From Halobacillus campisalis (GTDB lineage Bacteria; Bacillota; Bacilli; Bacillales; Halobacillaceae), in NCBI RefSeq assembly GCF_030345335.1, contig NZ_JAPVRC010000002.1, positions 434,001-498,000 of the forward strand: a stretch of 64,000 bases of DNA, in the 5' to 3' direction. The position numbers and the translations under genes were made by a program. Position 1 is the first letter of the stretch, and each line of letters begins with the position of its first letter. The notes beneath the pieces are model-generated. The model saw nothing but the letters and a program-made list of their open reading frames with translations, made no database searches and was not told the origin of the DNA. Below, piece after piece: positions 50,330-58,684 of this stretch.

Positions 50330-51514
50330 ATGTCAAAAGGCAAGAGTATACATGCTTTAATCATTCTTATGTTCACTCAGTTTATTTCTGGGGGAGTCAC
50401 AAATACGAAAGGAATCGTTCTCGATCAAGTAGAGGGAGACCTTGGACTTGATATGAGCGAGTTCGGTCTTGTAGTATTCATATTCCAATTAGGTTTCACT
50501 TTAGCAAGTGTCGTGATTGGGTATTACACGGATAAAAAAGGTTTAAGGACTATGACGATTATTGGTTCCATCATTATGGGTCTAGGATTTATTGGGACAG
50601 GTGCTGCACCCAATATTATGTTTTTCTTAGGGTTCTACATGATTGTAGGTTTCGGTCTTGGGGCTTTAGGAGTAGCTTCTAATGCCATTGTTCCTGCCGC
50701 TTATCCAAATAAGCAGCGCCAAATGTTTAATTATGCGATGGGAGTTTATGGACTTGGTATGGTTTTATTTCCACAAATCTTAAACTTTCTTTTCCAATTC
50801 GCTTCTTGGCGAGTATTTTATATAGGCATTGCTGCTAGTTTAGTTTTAGTCATCATTTATATTACGTCTGTTGCTTTTCCTTCTGGAAGGGCCGAGAAGA
50901 TTGATTTAAAAGCTTTCATACCTATGTTGAGAGATGCTCAATTTGTTTTTCTTATGGTCTTTCTCATGCTGCAGGTTTCGGCAGAGGTTTCATTTACCAA
51001 CTTCTTCCCGAGTTATTTGAAGTCGCTTGATTTAGGCGGCATGTCAACTTCAGAAAAAGAAAGTATGTCAGCTATGATTCTTTCATTATTCTCAGTTTTC
51101 TTCATGATCGGCCGATTTGCTGTCGCTTATTTATCAAATTGGATTAATGAACGCATCATACTAATTACTTTCTCAGCAGGTTCTGTGGTCATGGTAGGAG
51201 TCAGCTTCCTGTTCGCCGATAGTTTTCCGTATTTGTTCGCAGGTGCCGGGCTATTTTTCTCAACATTATTCCCAACTGCTACAGCGTTTGGAACCCAATT
51301 ATCAAAAAACGGGGGTTCTGCATTAGGTTTAATTTATATTGCTTCTGGTATCGGCGGTGGAATCGCGGGATATATCGTAGGTTTAGCTTCTGAAGTCTTT
51401 GGGCAAGCTGGCGGCTTTAGTGTCGTATTGATTTTCTTAGTCTTGATGCTGATCGCTTCCCTGTTCTTAAATAGTAAGAAATCCAGTCAAGAAGGCTATG
51501 CAGCTGCATCATAA
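50330..51514 (+). CDS. MFS transporter
   Basis: Twelve-helix major facilitator of 394 residues. It has the inter-helix loop motif GYYTDKKGLRTM between TM2 and TM3, GFGLGALGVASNAIVPAAYP in TM4-5, and GLIYIASGIGGGIAGYIVG in the C-terminal half. The substrate is unknown. The start is the ATG with CAGGAGG eight bases upstream; a longer frame has no site. Separate from the lasso operon by its terminator. Confidence 0.82.
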   Translation: MSKGKSIHALIILMFTQFISGGVTNTKGIVLDQVEGDLGLDMSEFGLVVFIFQLGFTLASVVIGYYTDKKGLRTMTIIGSIIMGLGFIGTGAAPNIMFFLGFYMIVGFGLGALGVASNAIVPAAYPNKQRQMFNYAMGVYGLGMVLFPQILNFLFQFASWRVFYIGIAASLVLVIIYITSVAFPSGRAEKIDLKAFIPMLRDAQFVFLMVFLMLQVSAEVSFTNFFPSYLKSLDLGGMSTSEKESMSAMILSLFSVFFMIGRFAVAYLSNWINERIILITFSAGSVVMVGVSFLFADSFPYLFAGAGLFFSTLFPTATAFGTQLSKNGGSALGLIYIASGIGGGIAGYIVGLASEVFGQAGGFSVVLIFLVLMLIASLFLNSKKSSQEGYAAAS

Positions 51515-51557
51515 AAAAAGCCCGAAAAATCCTCAAATGGATTTTTCGGGCTTTTTT
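51514..51557. terminator. bidirectional terminator
   Basis: AAAAAAGCCCGAAAAATCC / GGATTTTTCGGGCTTTTTT, between the convergent MFS and SDR genes. Confidence 0.93.
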
Positions 51558-52611
51558 ACTTGGCTGTAAAATAGGCGTTGATGATCATCTGCATTGTCTC
51601 ACGAGACATTTGCAAGTGGGGGGTGTTAGATCCTTCAATCAGCTTTTGAGTATTGTTATCTTCAAACGTGACGTTTCCAGAAAGGTAGACTTTAAATATA
51701 TCAACCATTCCGTTAAGCTGTTGTTCTTCTTCACTTAACTCATATTCACCTCGACTATCCACTAAGTCGAGCTGGTCAAACTGTAGAGCTTCTTTAAACA
51801 TTTGAAGGATCTCAATGTTGCTGGGTGGATTCGGGTTCGTAATGTTGTAAATCGTATGAGGTTCTGCTTTTTCTACGGCTAAGCTCAATATATCGGCTAC
51901 GTAATCTACGGGGACAAAATTTGAAGTTCCCTCTTGATTAGCAATGACTCGGTAACTAGCTGTGTCCGATCCTTTTTTTCGAGCAACGCGTCGTTTAAAT
52001 ATATCGAGCGCGCGCATGAAACCATAAAGGGTAAATTCTGAATCCGCTTCTCCAGTTTTTGAATCTCCGACAATAATGGAGGGACGGAAGATAGAAACAT
52101 CCATATCGTCGCTATAGGAAAAAGCAAGATGTTCGGACTGTACTTTACTCGCTTCGTAAGGGTTATGATACTCAGCTTCGAGTGAATAAAGCTGTTCAAC
52201 ACCTTTATTCCTTTTTCCAACTGTATAAGCGGTGCTGATATAGAAGAACTTTTTCACTTCTAGTTGTTTCGCAAGTTCGAGAGTATTTTTTGTACCTTCG
52301 AAATTGATGGCGAATAACTCATCACTAAGCTCAACATCGAATTTTACAAGCGCAGCAGAGTGATAAAAGCAACTGATACGGCCTTTCAGTTCATTAAAAG
52401 TATGATCGGAAAGACCGCAATGTGGCTTTGTAATATCTCCTTCGATGAGATGAATACGCTGCTGATTTTCCCTTGAAAAGCTATTGACTAGAAGTTCAGC
52501 CTTTTTCAAGTTACGCACCAGAACGTGAACATGGTGGTCCGTATCCTTCATTAAATTGTTAATCAGTTTACCGCCGAGAAAACCCGTCGATCCTGTTAAG
52601 AAAATATTCAA
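51556..52611 (-). CDS. thioester-reductase-like extended SDR
   Basis: NAD(P)-dependent oxidoreductase of the NAD_binding_4 / male-sterility type. IFLTGSTGFLGGKLINN is the cofactor loop, followed by HLIEGDITKP, FYHSAALVKF, FYISTAYTVG with the catalytic Thr/Ser, and NPYEASKVQSE with the YxxxK pair. The family reduces acyl thioesters or fatty-acyl groups. The TTG start has CAGGAG eight bases upstream; a GTG three codons earlier abuts the site. An alpha/beta hydrolase gene lies 25 bp upstream, and the two probably act in one lipid or ester pathway. Confidence 0.85.
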   Translation of the reverse strand: MNIFLTGSTGFLGGKLINNLMKDTDHHVHVLVRNLKKAELLVNSFSRENQQRIHLIEGDITKPHCGLSDHTFNELKGRISCFYHSAALVKFDVELSDELFAINFEGTKNTLELAKQLEVKKFFYISTAYTVGKRNKGVEQLYSLEAEYHNPYEASKVQSEHLAFSYSDDMDVSIFRPSIIVGDSKTGEADSEFTLYGFMRALDIFKRRVARKKGSDTASYRVIANQEGTSNFVPVDYVADILSLAVEKAEPHTIYNITNPNPPSNIEILQMFKEALQFDQLDLVDSRGEYELSEEEQQLNGMVDIFKVYLSGNVTFEDNNTQKLIEGSNTPHLQMSRETMQMIINAYFTAK

Positions 52612-52636
52612 TCTCTTCACTCCTGCCGGCTTTTCA

Positions 52637-53440
52637 TTAAGAAATTTGCTTCGTCGGCTTCACTGTGCGATGACCTTTAAGGAAATCAATCGTTATCCTG
52701 TTGAATTCTTTGTATCGCTCAATGTTGCAAACGTGCCCGCATTTCTCAATTATTTTCATCTTTGCGTTTAAATCCTGCTTAATATCTTTTTGAAGATTTT
52801 CTATAAACAAGTGATCTTCACTTCCTGAGACATAAAGCTTTGGAATCTTTCCAGCTATCTTTGGGACCAGGTCATAACTTTGGGCAACTTTATTGACCGA
52901 GTTGAACCAACCGATAAAATCTTCACGTTTCATCTTTTTCGCTTCTTTTATAAATATATCCCTTGATTTCTTATGGTTCGCTTTTGGCATAATAATATGA
53001 GCGAAAAGATAGTAAATCCACAAATGCGGTGTAATGGACTTGATCGTACGTCCAACTAGTAAAAGGAACTTAGAAAAAAGATTAAACCGTGTAATGGCTC
53101 CGGATAAGACAGCACTGGCTACACGTTCAGGATTCAATTTCATGATATAGTGAAGAATCACTGACCCTAACGAAATCCCAACAAAATGAGCTTTTTCAAT
53201 CTTCAAAAAATCCAGCGTTTTTAAAACTTCTTTTGCCACAAGACTTTGAGAGAAGTCTTTTCCGTAATTTTCTAAGCTTGGGGAGTTGCCATGACCTGGC
53301 AAGTGGATGGTAATGACATTGAAATGCTCACGATAATACTTTAATTGCTTATAGAAAATGTTAGAATTTCCGCCAATTCCGTGGAGAAGAACTAAGTCTT
53401 CGTTGCCATTAACTTTGCTGTAAACTTTATATTCTAACAC
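52637..53440 (-). CDS. alpha/beta hydrolase
   Basis: 267-residue alpha/beta-hydrolase fold. LLHGIGGNSNIFYKQL contains the oxyanion HG, HLPGHGNS follows, the nucleophile elbow is VGISLGSVILH, YVSGSEDHLFI holds the acidic residue and KCGHVCNIE the catalytic His. Possibly an esterase or thioesterase working with the downstream reductase. GTG start with GGAGGG upstream. Forms a two-gene minus-strand unit. Confidence 0.87.
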   Translation of the reverse strand: MLEYKVYSKVNGNEDLVLLHGIGGNSNIFYKQLKYYREHFNVITIHLPGHGNSPSLENYGKDFSQSLVAKEVLKTLDFLKIEKAHFVGISLGSVILHYIMKLNPERVASAVLSGAITRFNLFSKFLLLVGRTIKSITPHLWIYYLFAHIIMPKANHKKSRDIFIKEAKKMKREDFIGWFNSVNKVAQSYDLVPKIAGKIPKLYVSGSEDHLFIENLQKDIKQDLNAKMKIIEKCGHVCNIERYKEFNRITIDFLKGHRTVKPTKQIS

Positions 53441-53515
53441 GAGGACCCTCCTGTATTACTTCTGACTGTATAATCATTGTTCGAATGTTCAAAATATTGT
53501 TAAACCATTTCCAAA

Positions 53516-53537
53516 AAGGCAGAAGATTTATTCTGCC
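53516..53537 (-). terminator. short hairpin, possible minus-strand terminator
   Basis: AGGCAGAA / TTCTGCCT with TTTTGG following on the minus strand. No gene is seen to its right that would need it, so its meaning is unclear. Confidence 0.4.
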
Positions 53538-53775
53538 TCCCCCCATAGTAAAGCATAGAACTGTTGGGGGCTAGTCTTAATAGGTGAATTCTTAAATTAT
53601 TTGTGAACTTTGTGAAAAGTAGAGGGTATTTTGGTGCGTATTGGAATTTTTATTGGATTTATTTGTTATTTGAGGGGTTAATAGTGTGACGTGGAGTTAT
53701 TTTACTGAACTAGTACAAAGCATGTTACCATCCCGCTTTGTCTCCTGAGTCTTCTACATAAGGGAGCTTGTTTAT
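53538..53775. other. intergenic region without a supported gene
   Basis: AT-rich stretch between the hydrolase and a small frame at 53776. I see no convincing coding frame or RNA structure. Confidence 0.4.
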
Positions 53776-53922
53776 ATGGATATCAACACTGAAATTTATA
53801 AGAGCCCATTAATGAAGCGTTTAATACCGTTGAACGTACTTGCTTCCTCCATCTCATTATGCTATTTTGTAATTAATGCCATTCCATCGCACAACGACTG
53901 CGGGAACTTAACCATCCTTTAA
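53776..53922 (+). CDS. candidate 48-residue small protein, or structured RNA
   Basis: ATG preceded by AAGGGAG, encoding a charged start (MDINTEIYKS), one hydrophobic stretch (NVLASSISLCYFVINAI) and a short polar end with one Cys (DCGNLTIL). It is bracketed by its own terminator 22 bases after the stop. The 3' end of the frame takes part in a 10-bp inverted repeat (GCCATTCCAT / ATGGAATGGC), so the transcript could instead be a regulatory RNA. Not recognised. Confidence 0.4.
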   Translation: MDINTEIYKSPLMKRLIPLNVLASSISLCYFVINAIPSHNDCGNLTIL

Positions 53923-53944
53923 TGGAATGGCAGGTTACATACTG

Positions 53945-53985
53945 AAAAAGAGCGGGATTCTTCCATAGAATCCCGCTCTTTTTCT
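53945..53985. terminator. strong intrinsic terminator
   Basis: AAAAAGAGCGGGATTC / GAATCCCGCTCTTTTT, 16-bp perfect stem with a T run. Confidence 0.92.
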
Positions 53986-54055
53986 ATATTCATCCAGTGT
54001 AACCGCTTCATAATATAGAGAAAAAAGAAAAAATATATAATTTTCAGATAAAAGG

Positions 54056-54084
54056 TTGTTATTGCTGTTAAGCCGTTATAGAAT
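54056..54084 (+). promoter_or_regulatory. promoter of the CstA-family gene
   Basis: TTGTTA, a 17-bp spacer and TAGAAT, ending 36 bases before the start codon. A cre-like TGTAACCGCTTCAT lies about 45 bases further upstream (53998-54011) and is a weak match. Confidence 0.55.
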
Positions 54085-54119
54085 ACTCGTTACATTCAAT
54101 TTTGAGAGGAGGCTCAGCG

Positions 54120-55568
54120 ATGCTTACTTTTGTTGCATCCATCTTACTATTACTAGCAGGTTACTTAATTTACGCGAAGGTGGTTGAACGAATTTTCGGA
54201 ATCAATGATGAAAATCCGACACCCGCGTACACACATAATGATGGCTTTGACTACACACCAATGAGCTGGTGGAGAGCGAGCCTTATTCAACTTCTAAATA
54301 TCGCTGGGCTTGGCCCGATTTTTGGTGCGGTCATGGGTGCTTTGTACGGCCCTGTCGCTTTTATATGGATTGTTATCGGTAGTATTTTTGCAGGTGCGGT
54401 TCATGATTACTTCAGCGGTATGATGTCTGTCCGCCATAAAGGCGCACAATACCCTACGATTGTCGGGAAATATCTTGGGAAAAACGTACAAAAGGTAATT
54501 AACCTTTTATCTATAGCGCTTATGATTCTAGTTGCGGCTGCTTTTACAGCCGGACCCGCTGAGCTGATGGCTCAAGTAACTCCATTAAGCTTTATAACGG
54601 CACTTATCATTATATTCGCTTATTTTCTTATCGCAACTATGCTCCCCGTTCATAAAATCATTGGAAGAGTTTATCCTTTTCTAGGTGCAGTGCTTATTTT
54701 CATGGCCCTGTCTATCGGCATCGGATTGTTCTTCTTTGAAAATTCTGTACCGAATTTGACGATGAGCAACATGCATCCTGGAGAGCTGCCAATGTGGCCG
54801 CTTCTAATGGTCACCATCTCATGCGGGGCGATTTCAGGGTTCCATAGTACACAAAGTCCGATCCTTGCACGTACACTTAAAAAAGAAAGTGAAGGGCGTA
54901 AAGTTTTTTACGGAGCTATGATTGCGGAAGGTGTAATTGCCTTGATCTGGGCTGCAGCTGGTATGGCTTTCTTTGGAAGCACTGGCGGACTGCAAGCTGC
55001 TCTTGATGCCGGTGGACCTGCAGGTGTAGTTAATGAAATCAGCTCAACTACGCTTGGTACGTTCGGAGGAATTCTTGCTATCCTTGGTGTTATCATTCTT
55101 CCTATCACTACGGGCGATACAGCTCTGCGTTCGTCTCGCATGATGGTCGGAGAATTGTTGAAAAATAAAAATAAGGAAACTTCACCTGGCAAATTGAAAA
55201 ATGGACTGATTGTACTTGCAGTAGCTACGCCGGCTTTTTATCTATCAACTATCGATTATAATTTCTTATGGAGATATGTTGGCTGGTCGAACCAGGTGGT
55301 AGCCACAGTTATGCTTTGGACTGGGGCGATCTATTTGCTGCAAAAACAAAAATTCCACTGGATTTGCAGTGTTCCTGCCTTGTTCATGACGGCTGTAGTA
55401 AGTACGTATATTTTCTACGCGCCGGAAGGTTTCAACTTGCCGTATGATGTGTCCATGATTATCGGAGGTATCATCTGGCTGGCTGTATTAGGCTGGTTCA
55501 TCGCTCAATTGGTCAAATACAAAACAGTGCGCAAAAGACGTACGGTTGTCGCTTCAGAAGCTAGCTGA
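54120..55568 (+). CDS. CstA-family peptide/pyruvate transporter
   Basis: Carbon-starvation-protein family: a polytopic membrane protein with about 13 helices. The N-terminus shows FGINDENPTPAY and NIAGLGPIFGAVMGALYGPVAFIWI, then the conserved GAVHDYFSGMMSVRHKG, and CGAISGFHSTQSPILAR and PITTGDTALRSSRMM. Members take up pyruvate or peptides on carbon limitation. At 482 residues it is of the short Gram-positive form. The ATG has GAGAGGAGG upstream; the longer frame begins at a TTG inside that site. Confidence 0.9.
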   Translation: MLTFVASILLLLAGYLIYAKVVERIFGINDENPTPAYTHNDGFDYTPMSWWRASLIQLLNIAGLGPIFGAVMGALYGPVAFIWIVIGSIFAGAVHDYFSGMMSVRHKGAQYPTIVGKYLGKNVQKVINLLSIALMILVAAAFTAGPAELMAQVTPLSFITALIIIFAYFLIATMLPVHKIIGRVYPFLGAVLIFMALSIGIGLFFFENSVPNLTMSNMHPGELPMWPLLMVTISCGAISGFHSTQSPILARTLKKESEGRKVFYGAMIAEGVIALIWAAAGMAFFGSTGGLQAALDAGGPAGVVNEISSTTLGTFGGILAILGVIILPITTGDTALRSSRMMVGELLKNKNKETSPGKLKNGLIVLAVATPAFYLSTIDYNFLWRYVGWSNQVVATVMLWTGAIYLLQKQKFHWICSVPALFMTAVVSTYIFYAPEGFNLPYDVSMIIGGIIWLAVLGWFIAQLVKYKTVRKRRTVVASEAS

Positions 55569-55576
55569 ATTACGAA

Positions 55577-55606
55577 AGTCTGCCTATTAAAAGGCAGGCT
55601 TTTTTT
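55577..55606 (+). terminator. intrinsic terminator
   Basis: AGTCTGCCT / AGGCAGGCT stem followed by TTTTTTT after the CstA-family gene. Confidence 0.85.
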
Positions 55607-55695
55607 CATGGCTATCTTTATTGATCAAAAATCACGAAACAGAGTCTTCTAATTTATCTAATGAAAATGACGTTCACCTCTACCATAAATTTGAA

Positions 55696-55731
55696 CAAAA
55701 AAGCTGCCCTCGTTTTTAAAAAGGGCAGCTT
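55696..55731 (-). terminator. terminator of the sigma-factor operon
   Basis: AAGCTGCCCT / AGGGCAGCTT on the minus strand with TTTTTGTTC after it, overlapping the last gene's stop codon. Confidence 0.85.
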
Positions 55732-55966
55732 ATTTCATGTCTTCATACTGTTTCCAAAAAGAGGCCTGGTTCTTCTCTATATTGAATTTTTCGACAGAAT
55801 GTACTAGCTGTATCCGTAATTCTTGTTCCAGATCATCTCGCTCAGCAGGGGGAAAGGTCGAACCGAGTTTTTTGATTTTTGGTTCGAACCTTTCAATCAA
55901 TTCAGTAATTGCTTTTTCATCGTTTGCTTTTGCTCGCAATAAAATATCATACAATCTATTTTTCAT
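55730..55966 (-). CDS. rsoA: RsoA-like sigma co-factor (sigma region 2 helper)
   Basis: 78 residues, matching the size of B. subtilis RsoA, which supplies a sigma region-2-like part to SigO. It has a helical AKANDEKAITELIERFEPKIKKL segment followed by AERDDLEQELRIQLVHSVEKF, the HTH_16 pattern found at the N-terminus of small sigma factors. It overlaps the yvrJ-like gene by 11 bp; the ATG is used because a longer frame has no site and breaks the match. Together with the upstream sigma gene it suggests a two-subunit sigma factor. Confidence 0.78.
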   Translation of the reverse strand: MKNRLYDILLRAKANDEKAITELIERFEPKIKKLGSTFPPAERDDLEQELRIQLVHSVEKFNIEKNQASFWKQYEDMK

Positions 55967-56108
55967 CCTTATCCTCATCCTCCACAATTTCTATCATGAC
56001 ATCTTCCAGCCTTTGAATGCTCTTGTCTAATCTAAATAAAATAAATGAAGCGACTACGATAGGAAACCCGAAACTTTCGACGGCTGTAATCCAAATATCT
56101 ACACCCAT
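55956..56108 (-). CDS. yvrJ: YvrJ-family small membrane protein
   Basis: 50 residues: IWITAVESFGFPIVVASFILFRLDKSIQRLED, i.e. a short periplasmic-side start, one membrane helix with the family's FGFPI, and an acidic tail. Preceded by AGGAGAT seven bases before ATG, and two bases after the sigma gene stop. YvrJ genes accompany sigO in B. subtilis; the function is unknown. Too short for ordinary gene finders. Confidence 0.8.
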   Translation of the reverse strand: MGVDIWITAVESFGFPIVVASFILFRLDKSIQRLEDVMIEIVEDEDKDEK

Positions 56109-56110
56109 TA

Positions 56111-56611
56111 CTAATCTCCTCCTTGATATGCTCCTCTTAATTTTATGACCGCCCGCTGGTAGGACTTTGAAACAGATTGTTGAGAGACTGAAAGCTCATC
56201 CGCAATTTCTTTGAACGTATATAAATCAACTGCATGTTCGTATAATATGAACTGCTGTCTTTGAGATAATTGCTTAATGGTATGGTAGAGTATTTTGTCC
56301 TCTAAGGATTCATATAGATCCTGGTAGTGGACAGGTTCTTCTTTCGTTATGTCTGCCAACTCGATTTTTTCTACGTCCATTACATACTGGTCTTTTAAGG
56401 TATAGCACTTCTTACGGTAATCTTTCGCCGCCCTCCATAAAGCTGTATTCACATAACTTACGAATTTCGCCTCGATTTGACATGGATAAAACAACTCGTT
56501 TACATCGTTTCCGTTTTGAGACGAAGGCGATTGGACCGCAGTGTTGTCCGCGTGTGCATATACTGGATTTTGTAAAGAAGATAGAAGCGGCTCTTGAATT
56601 TGTTTCCTCAT
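56111..56611 (-). CDS. sigO: SigO-like (YvrI) RNA polymerase sigma factor
   Basis: 166 residues. The N-terminal part is low in known motifs, followed by an FVSYVNTALWRAAKDYRKKC segment and a clear sigma region 4: LYHTIKQLSQRQQFILYEHAVDLYTFKEIADELSVSQQSVSKSYQRAVIKLR. Region 2 is poor, which fits the SigO/RsoA division of labour. AAGGAGG lies eight bases before the ATG; a longer upstream frame has no site. In B. subtilis this system responds to acid/envelope stress and drives oxdC; no oxdC is present in the window. Confidence 0.8.
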   Translation of the reverse strand: MRKQIQEPLLSSLQNPVYAHADNTAVQSPSSQNGNDVNELFYPCQIEAKFVSYVNTALWRAAKDYRKKCYTLKDQYVMDVEKIELADITKEEPVHYQDLYESLEDKILYHTIKQLSQRQQFILYEHAVDLYTFKEIADELSVSQQSVSKSYQRAVIKLRGAYQGGD

Positions 56612-56701
56612 TTTCCAACCCTCCTTACTAAAGAATAAGGGTTGATCACAATAATTCACAACCTACTTACGAACTAGTGTTCGTATTTTTGTCAAAAATA
56701 T

Positions 56702-56726
56702 ACCCTTTTCTATCTAAGAAAAGGGG
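56702..56726 (-). terminator. minus-strand terminator-like hairpin
   Basis: CCCCTTTTC / GAAAAGGG, followed by TATATTTTTG on the minus strand, just after the small membrane protein gene. Confidence 0.6.
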
Positions 56727-56733
56727 AGAATCA

Positions 56734-56919
56734 TCACTCGAACTGACGACGATAAGCTCTTCGATAAAGGATAAATTGGATGCCGGTCAACCCAAAAAAC
56801 AACACAATAGGAATCGGCCACTCAAATGATAAATCGCGGGCAGACCTCAATAAATAGTATAATAAGACGCTCAACACGCCTGTCAAAACTGGATAAACGT
56901 ATACTTGCCACTTTCTCAT
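56734..56919 (-). CDS. small two-helix membrane protein
   Basis: 61 residues with helices at about 6-24 (VYPVLTGVLSVLLYYLL) and 34-52 (IPIVLFFGLTGIQFILY) and basic ends. AAAGGAG upstream of ATG. Upstream of, and in the same direction as, the sigma operon, but a terminator-like hairpin separates them. An anti-sigma role is possible but only by position. Confidence 0.65.
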   Translation of the reverse strand: MRKWQVYVYPVLTGVLSVLLYYLLRSARDLSFEWPIPIVLFFGLTGIQFILYRRAYRRQFE

Positions 56920-57006
56920 AGTAGAACTCCTTTAAAAATCTTTTATCCCTCTCTCAGTTACTTTACAATAAATGTATAATGCCTACAAATGAAGGGAGGT
57001 TTGAAC

Positions 57007-57666
57007 ATGAAAAACCACTTCGTCCTGCTCGATTTAATCTTTTACGTAGTCTTCCCTTTAGCCGTGTGGAATCTTACTCGCGATCCGATAGGCGACTACT
57101 ACGCCATGCTGTTATCCTCAGTACCCGGCATTATTTACACGGTATACCGTTTTATGGCTTTGAAAAAAGTGAATGTGTTCGGACTTTATATGATTTCCAC
57201 ATTGGTCGTTGGGACGCTCATCGATGTCCTCGCAGGAAACGCTATCCGTCTTCTATGGTATAACGTTATATATGCCTACGTCCTTGCTGGACTGTTTTTA
57301 CTAACAATCGTCATCAAAAAACCGATTGCCCTCTATTTTGCCCTTGATTTCACAGAGCTTCAAGGGGATGATCGAGCATTCAATAAGCGTCTTTTTTATC
57401 AAAAGAAGATTTATCGGATTTTTTCGTGGATTGTCGCCGGTTTTGCTTTTCAAAATATCCTGTCAGCTACGTTGAAAGCGTGGCTGATTACGGAATACGG
57501 TGTAGAAGCTTTTGATAAAGGCATCATTCTCCGTCAAGTCATTAACTGGGGACTCACATTTATAATTATGGCTGGATTTTTCTACATAAGCAAGGTCATC
57601 AACGAATCACCGCAATTGATTGAAAAAGTGAAGCAGGATATGAAGGAGGAAAAGCTGAGCAGCTGA
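57007..57666 (+). CDS. VC0807-like multi-pass membrane protein
   Basis: 219 residues with about six hydrophobic segments: FVLLDLIFYVVFPLAVW, DYYAMLLSSVPGIIYTVYRF, FGLYMISTLVVGTLIDVLAG and two to three more. The hydrophilic middle (DFTELQGDDRAFNKRLFYQKK) is conserved in the VC0807-type family, whose function is unknown. The start is the ATG with GAAGGGAGG upstream; a longer frame adds six residues without a site. Divergent from the 61-residue protein. Confidence 0.75.
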   Translation: MKNHFVLLDLIFYVVFPLAVWNLTRDPIGDYYAMLLSSVPGIIYTVYRFMALKKVNVFGLYMISTLVVGTLIDVLAGNAIRLLWYNVIYAYVLAGLFLLTIVIKKPIALYFALDFTELQGDDRAFNKRLFYQKKIYRIFSWIVAGFAFQNILSATLKAWLITEYGVEAFDKGIILRQVINWGLTFIIMAGFFYISKVINESPQLIEKVKQDMKEEKLSS

Positions 57667-57818
57667 CCTTTGATAGGTTAGTCCATGATTTTTTCAGTAT
57701 CGCCGAGGTATTATAGTCGTTACTGAGAAATCTCCTATAGAAGTGTTACACGAACGTAAAAGGTTAATAGGGAAATGATAACTTGTAAAAATGGATGGAA
57801 AAAGAGAGGGTGGTTGAT

Positions 57819-57962
57819 TTGGGGATCAAGTCTTCACTTTATAAAGTGCTCCGGATATGGAACGATATCGATGCAGTGAGGAAAGGTAGAATCGGAAAGA
57901 GGATAGGGAGAAGAGTCGCAGGAAAGGCTTCAGGACGTATCATAAGGAAACTGTTTAAATAG
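57819..57962 (+). CDS. small highly basic protein
   Basis: 47 residues starting at TTG with AGGGTGG five bases upstream. The end is a repeated basic pattern, RKGRIGKRIGRRVAGKASGR then IIRKLFK. Very similar short proteins are widespread in Bacillaceae, as far as I recall, without assigned function; DNA or RNA contact is likely from the charge. Too short for ordinary gene finders. A repeat island follows directly. Confidence 0.6.
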   Translation: MGIKSSLYKVLRIWNDIDAVRKGRIGKRIGRRVAGKASGRIIRKLFK

Positions 57963-57980
57963 CTTCCCGTTTTTTAAGTG

Positions 57981-58230
57981 AAGGCTTTGTTAAAGTTCCG
58001 TGTTGTTATTCATATAAGCTCCCTATAGTGGAACACTCAGTTTCGAGATGTTTTGACTGTTTCCGCCACAAAAATAGTACTTGAAGGTCCGGGAAATCAC
58101 TCGCTTTCCATGGGCGTACGGTGAGCTTCCTCGGGCTAACGCCCTCCGGGATCTCACCATGTACTGTTCTCCCATAGGAGTCTCGCAATTTCCCGGACCT
58201 TCTTGCTTTAGTGAGGAGGCGGAAACAACT
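57981..58230 (+). repeat. mosaic palindromic repeat, copy A2
   Basis: The left flank AAGGCTTTGTTAAAGTTCCG is the same as in copy A1. The core is closed by a perfect 15-bp stem, GAAGGTCCGGGAAAT (58085-58099) / ATTTCCCGGACCTTC (58188-58202). Forms an inverted pair with the next copy. Confidence 0.8.
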
Positions 58231-58269
58231 GATACTCTTGAGTGATAACCAGCGGGACTTCTTTATGCA

Positions 58270-58635
58270 ATAAAACGCTTGGAACTACCTCAAAGTGCAG
58301 GAAGTTTTAAAACTAAAATGTTATAACCAGAGAACTGGAGTTTAATGCTCCCACTATTACATAAAAATGTTGTTTTCAAGCGACTTCGAGAAGTACATAA
58401 ATAGTGAAGGGCGGCGGGGAATGGGGAGACTCCTGTGGGAAGAGAGTGCTTGGTGAGATCCCACAGGACGGGACGTCCGAGGAAGCTCACCGCGCTCCCA
58501 CGGAAAGCGAGTCATTCCCCGCCGCCCTGATCCACTCACCAAATGTCTCGAAATCAAGTCTTCCACTATCCTGCCATATTGTTGAATAACTCACTTATCA
58601 ATATCAACAACCACCTTTAACATAGCCTAAGTGAA
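58270..58635 (-). repeat. mosaic palindromic repeat, copy A4 (full unit, inverted)
   Basis: On the minus strand: a left flank with GGCTATGTTAAAGG and CAACAATATGGCA, a core closed by a perfect 16-bp stem (AGGGCGGCGGGGAATG at 58408-58423 / CATTCCCCGCCGCCCT at 58513-58528), and a right module GCATTAAACT...GTTTTAAAACTTC. The core is nearly identical to copy A3 at 10.1 kb. Several open frames of 60-70 codons across it are artefacts. Confidence 0.8.
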
Positions 58636-58643
58636 TAGAGGTC

Positions 58644-58676
58644 AGAAAAGCCGCTTTTCATAAGCGGCTTTTCTGT
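58644..58676. terminator. bidirectional terminator
   Basis: AGAAAAGCCGCTT-TTCAT-AAGCGGCTTTTCT, downstream of the minus-strand flavin oxidoreductase gene. Confidence 0.88.
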
Positions 58677-58684
58677 ATTTATAA

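Noticed and set aside
3101-58635. Repeats as insertion sequences or CRISPR arrays
   Set aside because: No transposase frame, no target-site duplications visible, and the copies are dispersed and not regularly spaced.
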